A stretch of 64,000 nucleotides of DNA, taken from Actinobacteria bacterium OV320 (GTDB taxonomy: Bacteria; Actinomycetota; Actinomycetes; Streptomycetales; Streptomycetaceae). Shown here in pieces: positions 56,620 through 64,000 of the stretch. Positions within the stretch are counted from its first letter, which is position 1, and the number at the start of each line of letters is the position of its first letter. The translations under genes and the position numbers were made by a program. The stretch is taken from positions 186,001 to 250,000 of the forward strand of contig LJCX01000025.1 of NCBI GenBank assembly GCA_001298545.1, given 5' to 3'. A model generated the notes under the pieces. The model made no database searches. It was not told where the DNA came from and saw nothing but the letters and a program-made list of their open reading frames with translations.

Positions 56620-57956
56620 CCACCGAGGCCGCCTTCGACCCCGGTACCGCCGCCACCCGCGCCACCGACGCGATCCTGCGCGACACACTGCACGGCACCG
56701 CGCGCGGGGTGGTCGTCGACTCCCCGCCCGGCGCCGGCAAGTCCACGCTCGTCGTCCGGGCGGCGCTGGAACTGGCCGACGCGGGGCGGCCGTTGATGGT
56801 GGTCGCGCAGACCAACGCGCAGGTCGACGACCTGGTCGTACGGCTCGCGGGGAAGAACCCCGGACTGCCGGTGGGCCGGCTGCACAGCAGCGACGCCGAC
56901 CCGTACGACAAGGTGCTCGACGAGCTGCCGAACGTACGGAAGTCGGCGAAGGCGGCGGAGCTGGCGGGACTGCCGGTGGTGATCTCCACCGCCGCCAAGT
57001 GGGCGCATGTGAAGGTCGACGAGCCGTGGCGGCACGCCATCGTGGACGAGGCGTACCAGATGCGGTCGGACGGGCTGCTGGCCGTGGCCGGGCTGTTCGA
57101 GCGGGCGCTGTTCGTGGGCGACCCGGGGCAGCTGGACCCGTTCTCGATCGTGGGCGGCGAGCAGTGGGCGGGCCTGTCCTACGATCCGTCGGCCTCGGCG
57201 GTGAGCACCCTGCTCGCGCACAATCCCCAGCTGCCGCAGCACCGGCTGCCGGTGTCCTGGCGGCTTCCGGCGACGGCGGCGCCCCTGGTCTCCGACGCGT
57301 TCTACCCGTACACCCCGTTCCGCAGCGGCACCGGGCACGGCGACCGGCGGCTGTCCTTCGCGGTGCCGCCGGACGGCTCCGGCACCGACCGGGTGATCGA
57401 CGAGGCGGCGGAGTCCGGCTGGGGCCTGCTGGAGCTGCCCGCCCGGCACACGCCCAGGACCGACCCGGAGGCGGTGCGGGCCGTCGCGACGGTCGTCCGG
57501 CGGCTGCTGGACCGGGGCGGCGCGGCCACCTCGGAGCTCTCCCCCGACCCGACCCCGCTGACCGCCGACCGGGTCGCGGTCGGCACCGCCCATCGCGACC
57601 AGGCGGCGGCGGTGCGGGCGGCACTGGCGGAGCTGGGCGTCGCGGACGTGACGGTGGACACGGCGAACCGGCTCCAGGGCATGGAGTTCGACGTCACGGT
57701 GATCCTCCACCCGCTCTCCGGCCGCCCCGACGCCACCGCCTTCCACCTGGAGACGGGCCGCCTGTGCGTCCTGGCCTCCCGCCACCGGCACGCGTGCGTG
57801 GTGGTGTGCCGGGCGGGCGTGGGCGACCTCCTGGACGCCTATCCGTCGACGGAACCGGTCCAGCTGGGGACCCTCGTGAAGTTCCCGGACGGCTGGGAGG
57901 CGAACCACGCGGTGCTGGCGCACCTCGCGGAACACCGGGTGCCCTGGAGACCTTGA
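56616..57956 (+). CDS. SF1 (Upf1/Dna2-like) DNA helicase
   Basis: 446 aa from GTG 56616, overlapping the previous stop by four bases. Helicase motifs: Walker A DSPPGAGKST (Lys42), Ia AQTNAQVDDLVVRL, Walker B AIVDEAYQM, III FVGDPGQLDPF, IV SWRLPATAAPLV, V VDTANRLQGMEFDVTVIL and VI LASRHRHACVVVC. The core is complete but short, without inserted accessory domains. Cytoplasmic ATP-dependent unwinding enzyme, presumably working with the upstream nuclease. Confidence 0.85.
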   Translation: MTTEAAFDPGTAATRATDAILRDTLHGTARGVVVDSPPGAGKSTLVVRAALELADAGRPLMVVAQTNAQVDDLVVRLAGKNPGLPVGRLHSSDADPYDKVLDELPNVRKSAKAAELAGLPVVISTAAKWAHVKVDEPWRHAIVDEAYQMRSDGLLAVAGLFERALFVGDPGQLDPFSIVGGEQWAGLSYDPSASAVSTLLAHNPQLPQHRLPVSWRLPATAAPLVSDAFYPYTPFRSGTGHGDRRLSFAVPPDGSGTDRVIDEAAESGWGLLELPARHTPRTDPEAVRAVATVVRRLLDRGGAATSELSPDPTPLTADRVAVGTAHRDQAAAVRAALAELGVADVTVDTANRLQGMEFDVTVILHPLSGRPDATAFHLETGRLCVLASRHRHACVVVCRAGVGDLLDAYPSTEPVQLGTLVKFPDGWEANHAVLAHLAEHRVPWRP

Positions 57957-58134
57957 ACGGGCCGGAGCACCGGAGGCCCGAGGCCGTGACCCGGCGGGAA
58001 CATCGGGGCGGCCGGGAGCCTTGAGACTGCGGGGCCGAGGGCCTCTTGCGCGACCGGGGGACAATGGAGGGTGGTCCACTCCACCGGTGCTGTCCACCCG
58101 TGGAGCCATCCGAACCGTACGAGGAGGAGAAGAC

Positions 58135-58503
58135 ATGGCGGAGCCCACGCCGCGTCGGAACGAACCGCGGCTTCGCCCCGCGCCCCTGCTCTTCGAGCCC
58201 GCCGAGGCGGCCGGTGATCCGGAGCACTTCTTCGACCTGGAGTCGATAGACGATCCGGCCGCGTTGCTCGCGCGGGCGACGGAACTGACGCTCGCGTTCC
58301 GGGCGGCCGCCGACCGGGCGGTGGAGTTCCAGGCCATGGCGGCCGCACAGCTCGCCGATCCGCGCCGCTTCGACCGGCTGACGCCGGCGGACATCGGCGA
58401 ACGGGCCGAGTGGACCGAGGACTACGCGAAGAAGATGGTCGAGTTCGGCCGGGATCTGCTGCGGGGCGACACGGAGGGCCGGGGGCACGCCGACCCCGTC
58501 TGA
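58135..58503 (+). CDS. Small conserved hypothetical protein
   Basis: 122 aa from ATG 58135 with GAGGAGGAG upstream. N-terminal RNEPRLRPAPLLFEPAEAAGDPEHFFDLESIDDPAALLARATELTLAFRAAADRAVEFQAMAAAQLADPRRFDRLTPADIGERAEWTEDYAKKMVEFGRDLL: acidic, helical, soluble. No known domain recognised. Lies 178 bp after the helicase on the same strand, so it may be co-transcribed. Its stop region is part of a perfect 17-bp tandem duplication. Confidence 0.75.
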   Translation: MAEPTPRRNEPRLRPAPLLFEPAEAAGDPEHFFDLESIDDPAALLARATELTLAFRAAADRAVEFQAMAAAQLADPRRFDRLTPADIGERAEWTEDYAKKMVEFGRDLLRGDTEGRGHADPV

Positions 58504-58522
58504 GCGCCGACCCCGTCTGAGC
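58489..58522. repeat. Perfect 17-bp tandem duplication across a stop codon
   Basis: GCCGACCCCGTCTGAGC occurs at 58489-58505 and again immediately at 58506-58522. The first copy encodes the C-terminal residues and stop (TGA) of the upstream gene. Confidence 0.85.
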
Positions 58523-58565
58523 GCCGCGCCCGCCGCGCCGCGTCCGCCCTGCCCAACCCGCCCGC

Positions 58566-58591
58566 CCGCCCGCCTGGCATATGCCGGGCGG
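58566..58591. promoter_or_regulatory. Palindrome upstream of the primase-like gene
   Basis: GCCCGCC-t-GGCATATGCC-g-GGCGGGC: a perfect 10-base palindrome GGCATATGCC flanked by 7-bp arms, 86 bp before the start of the next gene. It may be a terminator or an operator. Confidence 0.45.
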
Positions 58592-58676
58592 GCAAGATAC
58601 TCCTCCCCGTCCCCTCCCGTCCCGGTTTCCCGCAACCCTGTGAATTCGTCCGCTCACCCCCGGTAGACCTGGAGGT

Positions 58677-59264
58677 ATGAGCAGCGCATGCGACGAACCC
58701 ATCGGCGTCACCCCGGACGGCGCCGCCTGGCTGGCCTCCGCCGGGACATATCCGCGCAGCACGCTCGCCTTCTGGGAGGAGCGGCCGCAGGCTCCGGTGG
58801 TGCTGCCCTGCGGCTCGGCGTTCGACATCGTCAGCGCGCCCGCGATGTTCGGGCGACTGATGCTCGACCGGCTGTGGGGCGAAGGGCCGGGCTCCGGGCC
58901 GGTGGCCGCGTTCCGCGGGCGGACGCTGCTGTTCGCGGCGCCGGGCACGGCCCAGCGCCTGCCCTCGCTGCTGGAGTGGGAGGAGTGGAGCGCCGAAGGC
59001 CGCCGGGACGGCCGTACCGCGACGGTGCCGCCGCTGCTGTGTCACGGCACGGGCGACGCGGTGACCGTGCCCGCGCTCACCCCTGCCGGGGACGGCGCGT
59101 CGACGCGCTGGATGGTCGCCCCGGACACCCGTCATCCCTGGCTGCCCGGCCCGGAGATCCTGCTGTGGGCGGCCGTCCGGGCGGCCCGTTCGGCCGTGCG
59201 GATTTCGATTTCTCCTCCCCAGGACCAGGATGCTAAGGTCTACGACGTCAGCAGGCGCCGCTAG
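58677..59264 (+). CDS. Primase-polymerase-N-like protein
   Basis: 195 aa. Pattern GAAWLASAGTYPRSTLAFWEERPQAPVVLPCGSAFDIVSAPAMFGRLMLDRLWGEG, LLFAAPGTAQRLPSLLEWEEW, VPPLLCHGTGDAVTVPAL and DTRHPWLPGPEILLWAAVRAARSA resembles the bifunctional DNA primase/polymerase N-terminal family as annotated in Streptomyces, but it is much shorter than a full prim-pol and I see no catalytic DxD. The assignment is tentative. Its last codons and stop (TAG 59262-59264) lie within the first ten bases of tRNA-Lys. Confidence 0.6.
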   Translation: MSSACDEPIGVTPDGAAWLASAGTYPRSTLAFWEERPQAPVVLPCGSAFDIVSAPAMFGRLMLDRLWGEGPGSGPVAAFRGRTLLFAAPGTAQRLPSLLEWEEWSAEGRRDGRTATVPPLLCHGTGDAVTVPALTPAGDGASTRWMVAPDTRHPWLPGPEILLWAAVRAARSAVRISISPPQDQDAKVYDVSRRR

Positions 59265-59328
59265 CTCAGTTGGTTAGAGCAGCTGACTCTTAATCAGCGG
59301 GTCCGGGGTTCGAGTCCCTGGCGGCGCA
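59255..59328 (+). tRNA. tRNA-Lys (CTT anticodon)
   Basis: Acceptor GCGCCGC / GCGGCGC (perfect), D-arm GCTCAGTTGGTTAGAGC, anticodon arm CTGACTCTTAATCAG with anticodon CTT, T-arm GGGGTTCGAGTCCC, discriminator A. CCA not encoded. Overlaps the upstream CDS end by 10 bases. Confidence 0.95.
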
Positions 59329-59335
59329 CGACATC

Positions 59336-59380
59336 GACGGCGGGGCTTGTTCGCAGAAAGCGCGAACCAGCCCCGCCGTC
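59336..59380 (+). terminator. Terminator of tRNA-Lys
   Basis: An 18-bp stem with one mismatch (GACGGCGGGGCT..GTTCGC / GCGAAC..AGCCCCGCCGTC) and a 7-base loop begins 8 bp after the tRNA. Confidence 0.8.
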
Positions 59381-59441
59381 GTCATTCCTGCGCGGCTGCG
59401 CCGCGCACTGTGGGGGCTACGCCACCCACACCCCCTCCGGC

Positions 59442-59471
59442 AAAGGCCCCTCGCGAGAGCGAGGGGCCTTT
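59442..59471. terminator. Second strong hairpin before the protease gene end
   Basis: AAAGGCCCCTCGC-GAGA-GCGAGGGGCCTTT, perfect 13-bp stem with a GAGA tetraloop, 60 bp downstream of the minus-strand protease stop. The A and T ends make it efficient in both directions. Confidence 0.8.
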
Positions 59472-59530
59472 CGCGTGTCCGAAACAGGTCACGTCCGGGA
59501 CGGGTCACGTCCCGGGCGGCGCAGGAACGG

Positions 59531-60844
59531 TCACAGCTTCGTCCCCGGTGTGATCTTCACCGTCCACTCCCCCGACACCGTGCGCCCCTCCACGTCCACC
59601 CGTACGCCGTTGCCCGGCACCGTGAAGCTCTCGCCGAGGGCGACCGGGGCGTCCGCGAGGGGCGGGTAGACCGAGTCCTCCCAGCAGGCCTCGGTGCGCG
59701 GGTGGGCGTCGATCACCTCGACCGGGCCCCGGCCGGACCGGGCGCCGCTGCTGACGCGGTAGACGAGGATGCCGGTGCGGCAGGCCGCCCGGTCGTTGCC
59801 CGCCGGGCCGCGCGCCTCGAAGGCGAGCGCGCTGTCGGGGCCGGTGCGCACCACGGCCAGCTTGGGCCCGTTGCCGAGCCCGAAGGACGGCGCCCCGGAG
59901 GCGCCGGCGACCCGCACGCCCGGCCCGGCGCTCAGCGGTTCCAGGGTCAGCCGGGTCGGACCCGGCCCCCGTACGCACACCACCTGGCGCTCGTCCAGCC
60001 AGCCCAGTTTCCACTTGTGCCAGGCGAAGAGGTCGGGGGCGAGGCCGAACTGGCTGCCCATCAGGTCCCAGTCGCCGACGTAGGTGTCCCAGTCGCCCTT
60101 GCCGTCGACGGGGCGGTGGTAGAGGTCGGGCAGGTCGAAGACGTGGCCGGTCTCGTGGGCGAGGACGAGACGGTCCGGGGGATGCTGCTCGAAGACGGTG
60201 ACGACCCGGCGGATGTCCGCGCCGTCGGCGTTCAGCGGGGTGTCCAGGTTGACGACCTTCGTGGCGTCCGAGTCGACGCCCGGCGCGTCCGGGTCGGCCA
60301 CGAAGTAGACGACGTCGTAGCGGGAGAAGTCCACGTGGGGGTCGGCGGCGGCCAGCGCGTCGTGCAGGTAGGCGGCCCGGCTGTCGGCGTCCCAGTCGCG
60401 CTGTATGGCGTACGCGGTGGACGGCTTCGGCATGCTGATCCAGCGCTTCAGCGGATGCGCGCGCAGGGCGAACTTCCCGTAGGACGCCTGCCGGAAGAAG
60501 GTGCTGGTGGCCGGGAAGTGGTCGGCGGCCAGTTCGTCGGGGGAGGTCGTCGGGAACCGGTCCGGGAAGGACAGGAAGACCATCACCGCGTCGAGGGAAC
60601 GGGCCGGCCGGGGGTAGGCGCCGTTCCAGGTGTCCACGCCCTCCGAGTGGTGGGCCGCGGTGCGGGTCAGGGCGCACGGGGCGGGCGAGAAGGGCTCGGC
60701 GACCGAGGGACCGCCGACGAGCGAGTTCGCGACCAGCGCCGAGAGGGTGGTGAACACGGCCGCCGTACTGCGCAGTCGGGGGCGCGGAAGCAGTCGCACA
60801 CGTCGCGGCAGTCGCGGCACAGAGACCTCCGGAAGGCGGTTCAC
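59531..60844 (-). CDS. Secreted M6-type metalloprotease
   Basis: 437 aa. N-terminus is basic (PRLPRRVRLLPRPRLR) followed by a hydrophobic TAAVFTTLSALVANSLVGG, a long signal peptide. Zinc site HETGHVFDLPDLY (HExxH with E-T-G and the downstream Asp) lies at about 215-230 in the context DRLVLAHETGH. Other family features: FLSFPDRFPTTSPDELAADHFPATSTFFRQASYGKF at about 90-125 and DWDLMGSQFGLAPDLFAWHKWKLGW, which is the conserved post-catalytic block of immune-inhibitor-A/M6 proteins. Extracellular protease; divergent from cdgA. Confidence 0.9.
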   Translation of the reverse strand: MNRLPEVSVPRLPRRVRLLPRPRLRSTAAVFTTLSALVANSLVGGPSVAEPFSPAPCALTRTAAHHSEGVDTWNGAYPRPARSLDAVMVFLSFPDRFPTTSPDELAADHFPATSTFFRQASYGKFALRAHPLKRWISMPKPSTAYAIQRDWDADSRAAYLHDALAAADPHVDFSRYDVVYFVADPDAPGVDSDATKVVNLDTPLNADGADIRRVVTVFEQHPPDRLVLAHETGHVFDLPDLYHRPVDGKGDWDTYVGDWDLMGSQFGLAPDLFAWHKWKLGWLDERQVVCVRGPGPTRLTLEPLSAGPGVRVAGASGAPSFGLGNGPKLAVVRTGPDSALAFEARGPAGNDRAACRTGILVYRVSSGARSGRGPVEVIDAHPRTEACWEDSVYPPLADAPVALGESFTVPGNGVRVDVEGRTVSGEWTVKITPGTKL

Positions 60845-60963
60845 AGGACACCGCCACCCAGCCTGTGTGAAATTGTCGTACTACGCCCTGTTTGTCTACC
60901 CCGGACGAGTGAGGAGCCAGAAAGCGGGCATCACCTCGACACCCCCGGAATTCTCACGGAACG

Positions 60964-60976
60964 TCACAAGCGGTCG
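60964..60976 (+). promoter_or_regulatory. BldD-box-like site upstream of cdgA
   Basis: TCAC-AAGCG-GTCG matches the BldD pattern TNAC-N5-GTNA except at the last base. It lies in the 292-bp divergent region before cdgA, which is an established BldD target in S. coelicolor. The rest of 60845-61136 shows no gene. Confidence 0.4.
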
Positions 60977-61136
60977 TCCCCCCACAGAACCGGGCCAGGT
61001 GCGGGCAGAAACGATCTGTCAGAAAGGCCGGTTGTTCGGGGACACTGGGCAGTGGCTGCGCGGGTCCGGGGGCAGCCTCTATGATCGGCAGACTTTCCTG
61101 CACGGACAGCGATCGAGTGCACTGCGGGAGCGAGCG

Positions 61137-62972
61137 GTGAGCGGAACGTCCGAAGGGCCGACGCCCGCGGCAGACCTCGACCGGTCAGCCGTCACAGAGA
61201 GTGACATCGACAGTACGGAAAGCGGGCTCCTGGTCGACCGACCACCGGCCTACCGTTCCGTCTTCGCGGCGGCACCCCTCGCCATGGCCGTGGTCGACGG
61301 CGAGGGTCGCATCGTCGACGCCAACGACGCGCTCGGCGCGCTGCTCGGCGGCGGGAGCGCGGGCCTGGTCGGACGGGTCGCCTCCGACCTGCTGGACCTG
61401 ACCTCCGACGCGCGCACCTGGCACGCCTACCGCGAGGTGCTGCGCGGCCGGCAGGCGAGACTGCGCTGCACCCGGCGCCTGAAGCAGCCCGACGGGCGCT
61501 CACTGTGGGCACAGGTCACGGTGTCCCCGCTCGACGCGGACATGCCCGGCGTACTGCTGTCGGTCGCCGACGTGAGCGCTCACCGTGACCTCCAGGCGAG
61601 ACTGCGGCATCTCCAGATGCACGACCCGGTCACCCGGCTGCCCAACCGGACCCTGTTCTTCGAGCGGGTGTCCGCGGCGCTGGAGGCGGAGGCGTACGAG
61701 CAGAGCGGGACCGGCCGGATCGGCCTGTGCTACCTGGACCTGGACGGCTTCAAGGCGGTCAACGACACCCTCGGTCACCGGGTCGGCGACCTGCTGCTGG
61801 CCGCCGTCGCCGAACGGCTGACGGAGAGTGCCGAGCAGGCCGGGCAGACCCGGCCGAGCGTGCCGCTGGTGGCCCGGCTGGGCGGCGACGAGTTCGCCCT
61901 GCTGGTCGAGGACTCCACCGGCACCGAGCAGCTGGCCGACCTCGCCGAGTCCGTGCTCAAGGCGCTCCAGGCCCCCTTCGACCTGGCCGGGCACCGGCTG
62001 AACGTCTCCGCGTCGATCGGGGTGGTGGAGCGGCACGCGGCCGGCACCACGGCGACCGGTCTGATGCAGGCCGCCGACACGACCCTGTACTGGGCGAAGG
62101 TGGACGGCAAGGACCGCTGGACCCTGTTCGACCCCGAGCGCAACGCCCATCTGATGACCCGGCAGGCGCTGGCCTCCACGCTCCGTCCGGCCATCGAGCG
62201 CGGCGAGTTCCGCCTCGACTACCAGCCGCTGGTCGGCATGTCGGACGGCCGGCTGCGCGGTGTGGAGGCGCTGGTCCGCTGGGATCACCCCCGGTTCGGG
62301 CTGCTGTCGCCGAATCGGTTCGTCGCGCTGGCCGAGGAGGACGGTTCGATCGTGCCGCTCGGCCGATGGGTTCTGGCCACCGCCTGCCGCCAGGCACGGC
62401 AGTGGCAGCTGGACAATCCGGACGATCCGCCGCTGTTCGTCAGCGTCAATGTGGCGGTGCGTCAGGTGTGGGACTCCGACCTGGTGGCGGATGTGGCGGA
62501 GATCCTCGCCGAGACCGGGCTCGCGCCGCACCTGCTCCAGCTGGAACTCACCGAGTCGGCCGTGATGGGCTCGGCGGGACGGCCGCTCCAGGCGCTCCAG
62601 GCCCTCAGCGACATGGGCGTCGGCATCGCCATCGACGACTTCGGCACCGGCTACTCCAACCTCGCCTATCTGAGCCGGCTGCCGGTGTCGGTGCTGAAGC
62701 TCGACGGCTCGTTCGTCCGCGGCTTCCAGTACGAGGGCGCGGGCTCCCCGCCGAACCCGGCCGACCAGGTCGTCGTCGAGGCGATGATCGACCTCGCCCA
62801 CCGCCTGGGACTGACCGTCACCGCCGAGTGCGTCGAGACCTCCGCGCAGGCGACCCGGCTGCGCAGCATCGGCTGCGACACCGGACAGGGGTGGCTGTAC
62901 TCCCGCCCGGTGTCGCCGGACCGTATCTCCGAGCTGATGGGGACCGAGACCTACGCCGTCGGCAACCCGTAG
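61137..62972 (+). CDS. cdgA: PAS-GGDEF-EAL c-di-GMP enzyme CdgA
   Basis: 611 aa from GTG 61137 with GGGAG upstream; no in-frame ATG in the preceding 250 bases. PAS domain about residues 35-150 ([49 protein letters not shown]). GGDEF domain: [35 protein letters not shown] and an intact GGDEF active site at about 249-253. EAL domain from about 355 with intact E377-[26 protein letters not shown] and [23 protein letters not shown]. Both cyclase and phosphodiesterase motifs are conserved. Cytoplasmic. By synteny this is CdgA (SCO2817 from memory). Confidence 0.94.
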   Translation: MSGTSEGPTPAADLDRSAVTESDIDSTESGLLVDRPPAYRSVFAAAPLAMAVVDGEGRIVDANDALGALLGGGSAGLVGRVASDLLDLTSDARTWHAYREVLRGRQARLRCTRRLKQPDGRSLWAQVTVSPLDADMPGVLLSVADVSAHRDLQARLRHLQMHDPVTRLPNRTLFFERVSAALEAEAYEQSGTGRIGLCYLDLDGFKAVNDTLGHRVGDLLLAAVAERLTESAEQAGQTRPSVPLVARLGGDEFALLVEDSTGTEQLADLAESVLKALQAPFDLAGHRLNVSASIGVVERHAAGTTATGLMQAADTTLYWAKVDGKDRWTLFDPERNAHLMTRQALASTLRPAIERGEFRLDYQPLVGMSDGRLRGVEALVRWDHPRFGLLSPNRFVALAEEDGSIVPLGRWVLATACRQARQWQLDNPDDPPLFVSVNVAVRQVWDSDLVADVAEILAETGLAPHLLQLELTESAVMGSAGRPLQALQALSDMGVGIAIDDFGTGYSNLAYLSRLPVSVLKLDGSFVRGFQYEGAGSPPNPADQVVVEAMIDLAHRLGLTVTAECVETSAQATRLRSIGCDTGQGWLYSRPVSPDRISELMGTETYAVGNP

Positions 62973-64000
62973 GCGTCCGCGACGAGTTCGTAGGAGCGCA
63001 GGCGCAGCTCACCGCGGTGGGCGTGACTGGTGAGCATCAACTCGTCGGCACCCGTGCGCTTGTGGAGGTCGTCGAGGCCGGAGCGGACCTCGTCGGCCGT
63101 GCCGTGGATGATGTTCGCGCCCCAGGAGTCGACGAACTCCCTTTCCAGCGGACTGAATTCGTGCGCCTCCGCCTCCTCGGGGGAGGGGAACAGGCCGGGG
63201 CGGCCGCCGCGCAGCCGGATCATGTTGAGGCCGGTGGCCAGGACCTGACGGCGGGCCTCGCGCGCGTCGTCGACGGCGAGCACGGAGACGCCGATCAGCG
63301 CGTACGGCTCGGCTAGCACCTCGGACGGCCGGAAGGACTCCCGGTACAGGTCGAGGGCCGGGACGGTGTTCTGCGCCGAGAAGTGGTGCGCGAAGGCGAA
63401 GGGCAGGCCGAGCACACCGGCCAGCCGGGCACTGAAGCCGGAGGAGCCGAGCAGCCAGACGGGCGGCCGGTGCGGGGACTGCACCCCGCCGGGGGACGTG
63501 CCCTGGACCGGGCCGGGGATCGCGTGGATACGGCGGTAGCGGTGGCCGTCGGGAAAGTCGTCGTCCAGGAAACGGGTGAGCTCGGCGAGCTGCTCGGGGA
63601 AGTCGTCGGCGCCCTCGTGCAGGGTGGCGGTGCGGCGCAGCGCGGCGGCGGTCGCGCCGTCGGTGCCCGGGGCGCGGCCGAGGCCGAGGTCGATGCGGCG
63701 GGGGGCCAGCGCCTCCAGGGTGCCGAACTGCTCGGCGATGACGAGGGGCGCGTGGTTGGGCAGCATCACACCGCCCGAGCCGAGCCGGATGCGGTCGGTG
63801 TGGGCGGCGAGGTGGGCGAGGATCACCGCGGGCGAGGAGGAGGCGACGCCCGGCATCGAGTGGTGCTCGGCGACCCAGTAGCGGTGGAAGCCGCGCGACT
63901 CGGTGAACCGCGCGAGGTCGACGCTGGTGCGCAGGGCGTCGGTGGCGGTGCGACCCGAGCCGACGGTGACCAGGTCCAGCACGGAGAGCGGCACCGGTGC
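62951..64000 (-). CDS. LLM-class flavin-dependent oxidoreductase (possibly 5'-truncated)
   Basis: About 347 aa visible; a GTG at 63994 could be the start, but the frame remains open to the window edge. Luciferase-like monooxygenase of the MsnO8-like subgroup: [91 protein letters not shown] and [28 protein letters not shown]. Uses FMNH2 and O2; substrate unknown. Its stop lies inside the end of cdgA (22-base convergent overlap). Confidence 0.9.
   Translation of the reverse strand, partial: APVPLSVLDLVTVGSGRTATDALRTSVDLARFTESRGFHRYWVAEHHSMPGVASSSPAVILAHLAAHTDRIRLGSGGVMLPNHAPLVIAEQFGTLEALAPRRIDLGLGRAPGTDGATAAALRRTATLHEGADDFPEQLAELTRFLDDDFPDGHRYRRIHAIPGPVQGTSPGGVQSPHRPPVWLLGSSGFSARLAGVLGLPFAFAHHFSAQNTVPALDLYRESFRPSEVLAEPYALIGVSVLAVDDAREARRQVLATGLNMIRLRGGRPGLFPSPEEAEAHEFSPLEREFVDSWGANIIHGTADEVRSGLDDLHKRTGADELMLTSHAHRGELRLRSYELVADAYGLPTA

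Noticed and set aside
53828..57624. Minus-strand frames of 400 and 866 codons opposite the nuclease-helicase module
   Set aside because: Low-complexity Arg/Pro/Ala translation without motifs; plus strand carries nuclease and helicase signatures with overlapping junctions.
59255..59471. Genomic island attachment at tRNA-Lys
   Set aside because: No second copy of the tRNA 3' end and no integrase or excisionase in the flanks; both inverted repeats behave as terminators.

Overview
The window is high-GC actinobacterial chromosome, almost certainly Streptomyces. Supporting evidence: strong third-position GC bias, many GTG starts with 4-base stop/start overlaps, TTA as a very rare leucine codon (including one inside an adpA orthologue), DmdR-type iron boxes, and a gene order that, from memory, matches the core region of S. 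coelicolor around SCO2770 to SCO2818 (des cluster, glmS2, adpA-ornA, cebR-cebEFG-bglC, cdgA). No integrase, transposase, plasmid or prophage gene was recognised.

Layout. 0-5.2 kb: a PucR regulator, a phosphatase-like protein, then an acyl-CoA dehydrogenase/TesB thioesterase pair and a TetR repressor on the minus strand. 5.3-11.1 kb: a tightly coupled leucine/acyl-CoA catabolic operon (biotin-dependent acyl-CoA carboxylase beta and alpha, HMG-CoA lyase, acyl-CoA dehydrogenase), with two tandem GTTAAC-type palindromes between it and the TetR gene. 11.4-18.8 kb: desferrioxamine production and use (desE lipoprotein, siderophore-interacting reductase, desABCD) behind two iron boxes. 18.8-25.6 kb: a DUF4429 protein, a purple acid phosphatase, a small conserved protein plus glmS, an acetate-transporter family protein, a universal stress protein and a small membrane protein. 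26-28.7 kb: adpA with its TTA codon, ornA, tRNA-His and a GNAT acetyltransferase. 28.7-35.1 kb: the cellobiose regulon cebR, cebEFG and bglC with two CebR operators, one of them lying on the bglC start codon.

35.2-39.4 kb is the most unusual part: a 1228-residue trypsin / nSTAND1 NTPase / transmembrane / propeller-like protein, also with a TTA codon, followed by a Trypco1 (CU044_2847-family) partner. This is a predicted conflict or immunity cassette. 39.5-44.1 kb: a GH36-type glycosidase with its own ABC importer behind several palindromes. 44.3-48.1 kb: a CBM2-GH18 secreted chitinase-like enzyme with a DasR-like site, and a two-component system. 48.2-53.0 kb: a secreted protein, a spermidine-synthase-like methyltransferase fold, a repeat-rich gap, a TPR regulator and a histidine phosphatase.

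53.0-58.5 kb: a PAP2-type membrane protein overlapping a three-gene module made of a Cas4/RecB-like Fe-S nuclease, an unknown 532-residue protein and an SF1 helicase, all with overlapping reading frames. This is the second candidate for an under-described DNA-processing system. 58.6-64 kb: a primase-polymerase-like fragment whose stop codon lies inside tRNA-Lys, an M6-type secreted protease, the PAS-GGDEF-EAL protein CdgA and an LLM-class flavin monooxygenase at the window edge.

Three developmental inputs meet here: AdpA, bldA (TTA codons) and c-di-GMP. They sit next to nutrient modules for iron, cellobiose, aminosugar and branched-chain acyl-CoA that are each controlled by a dedicated repressor.
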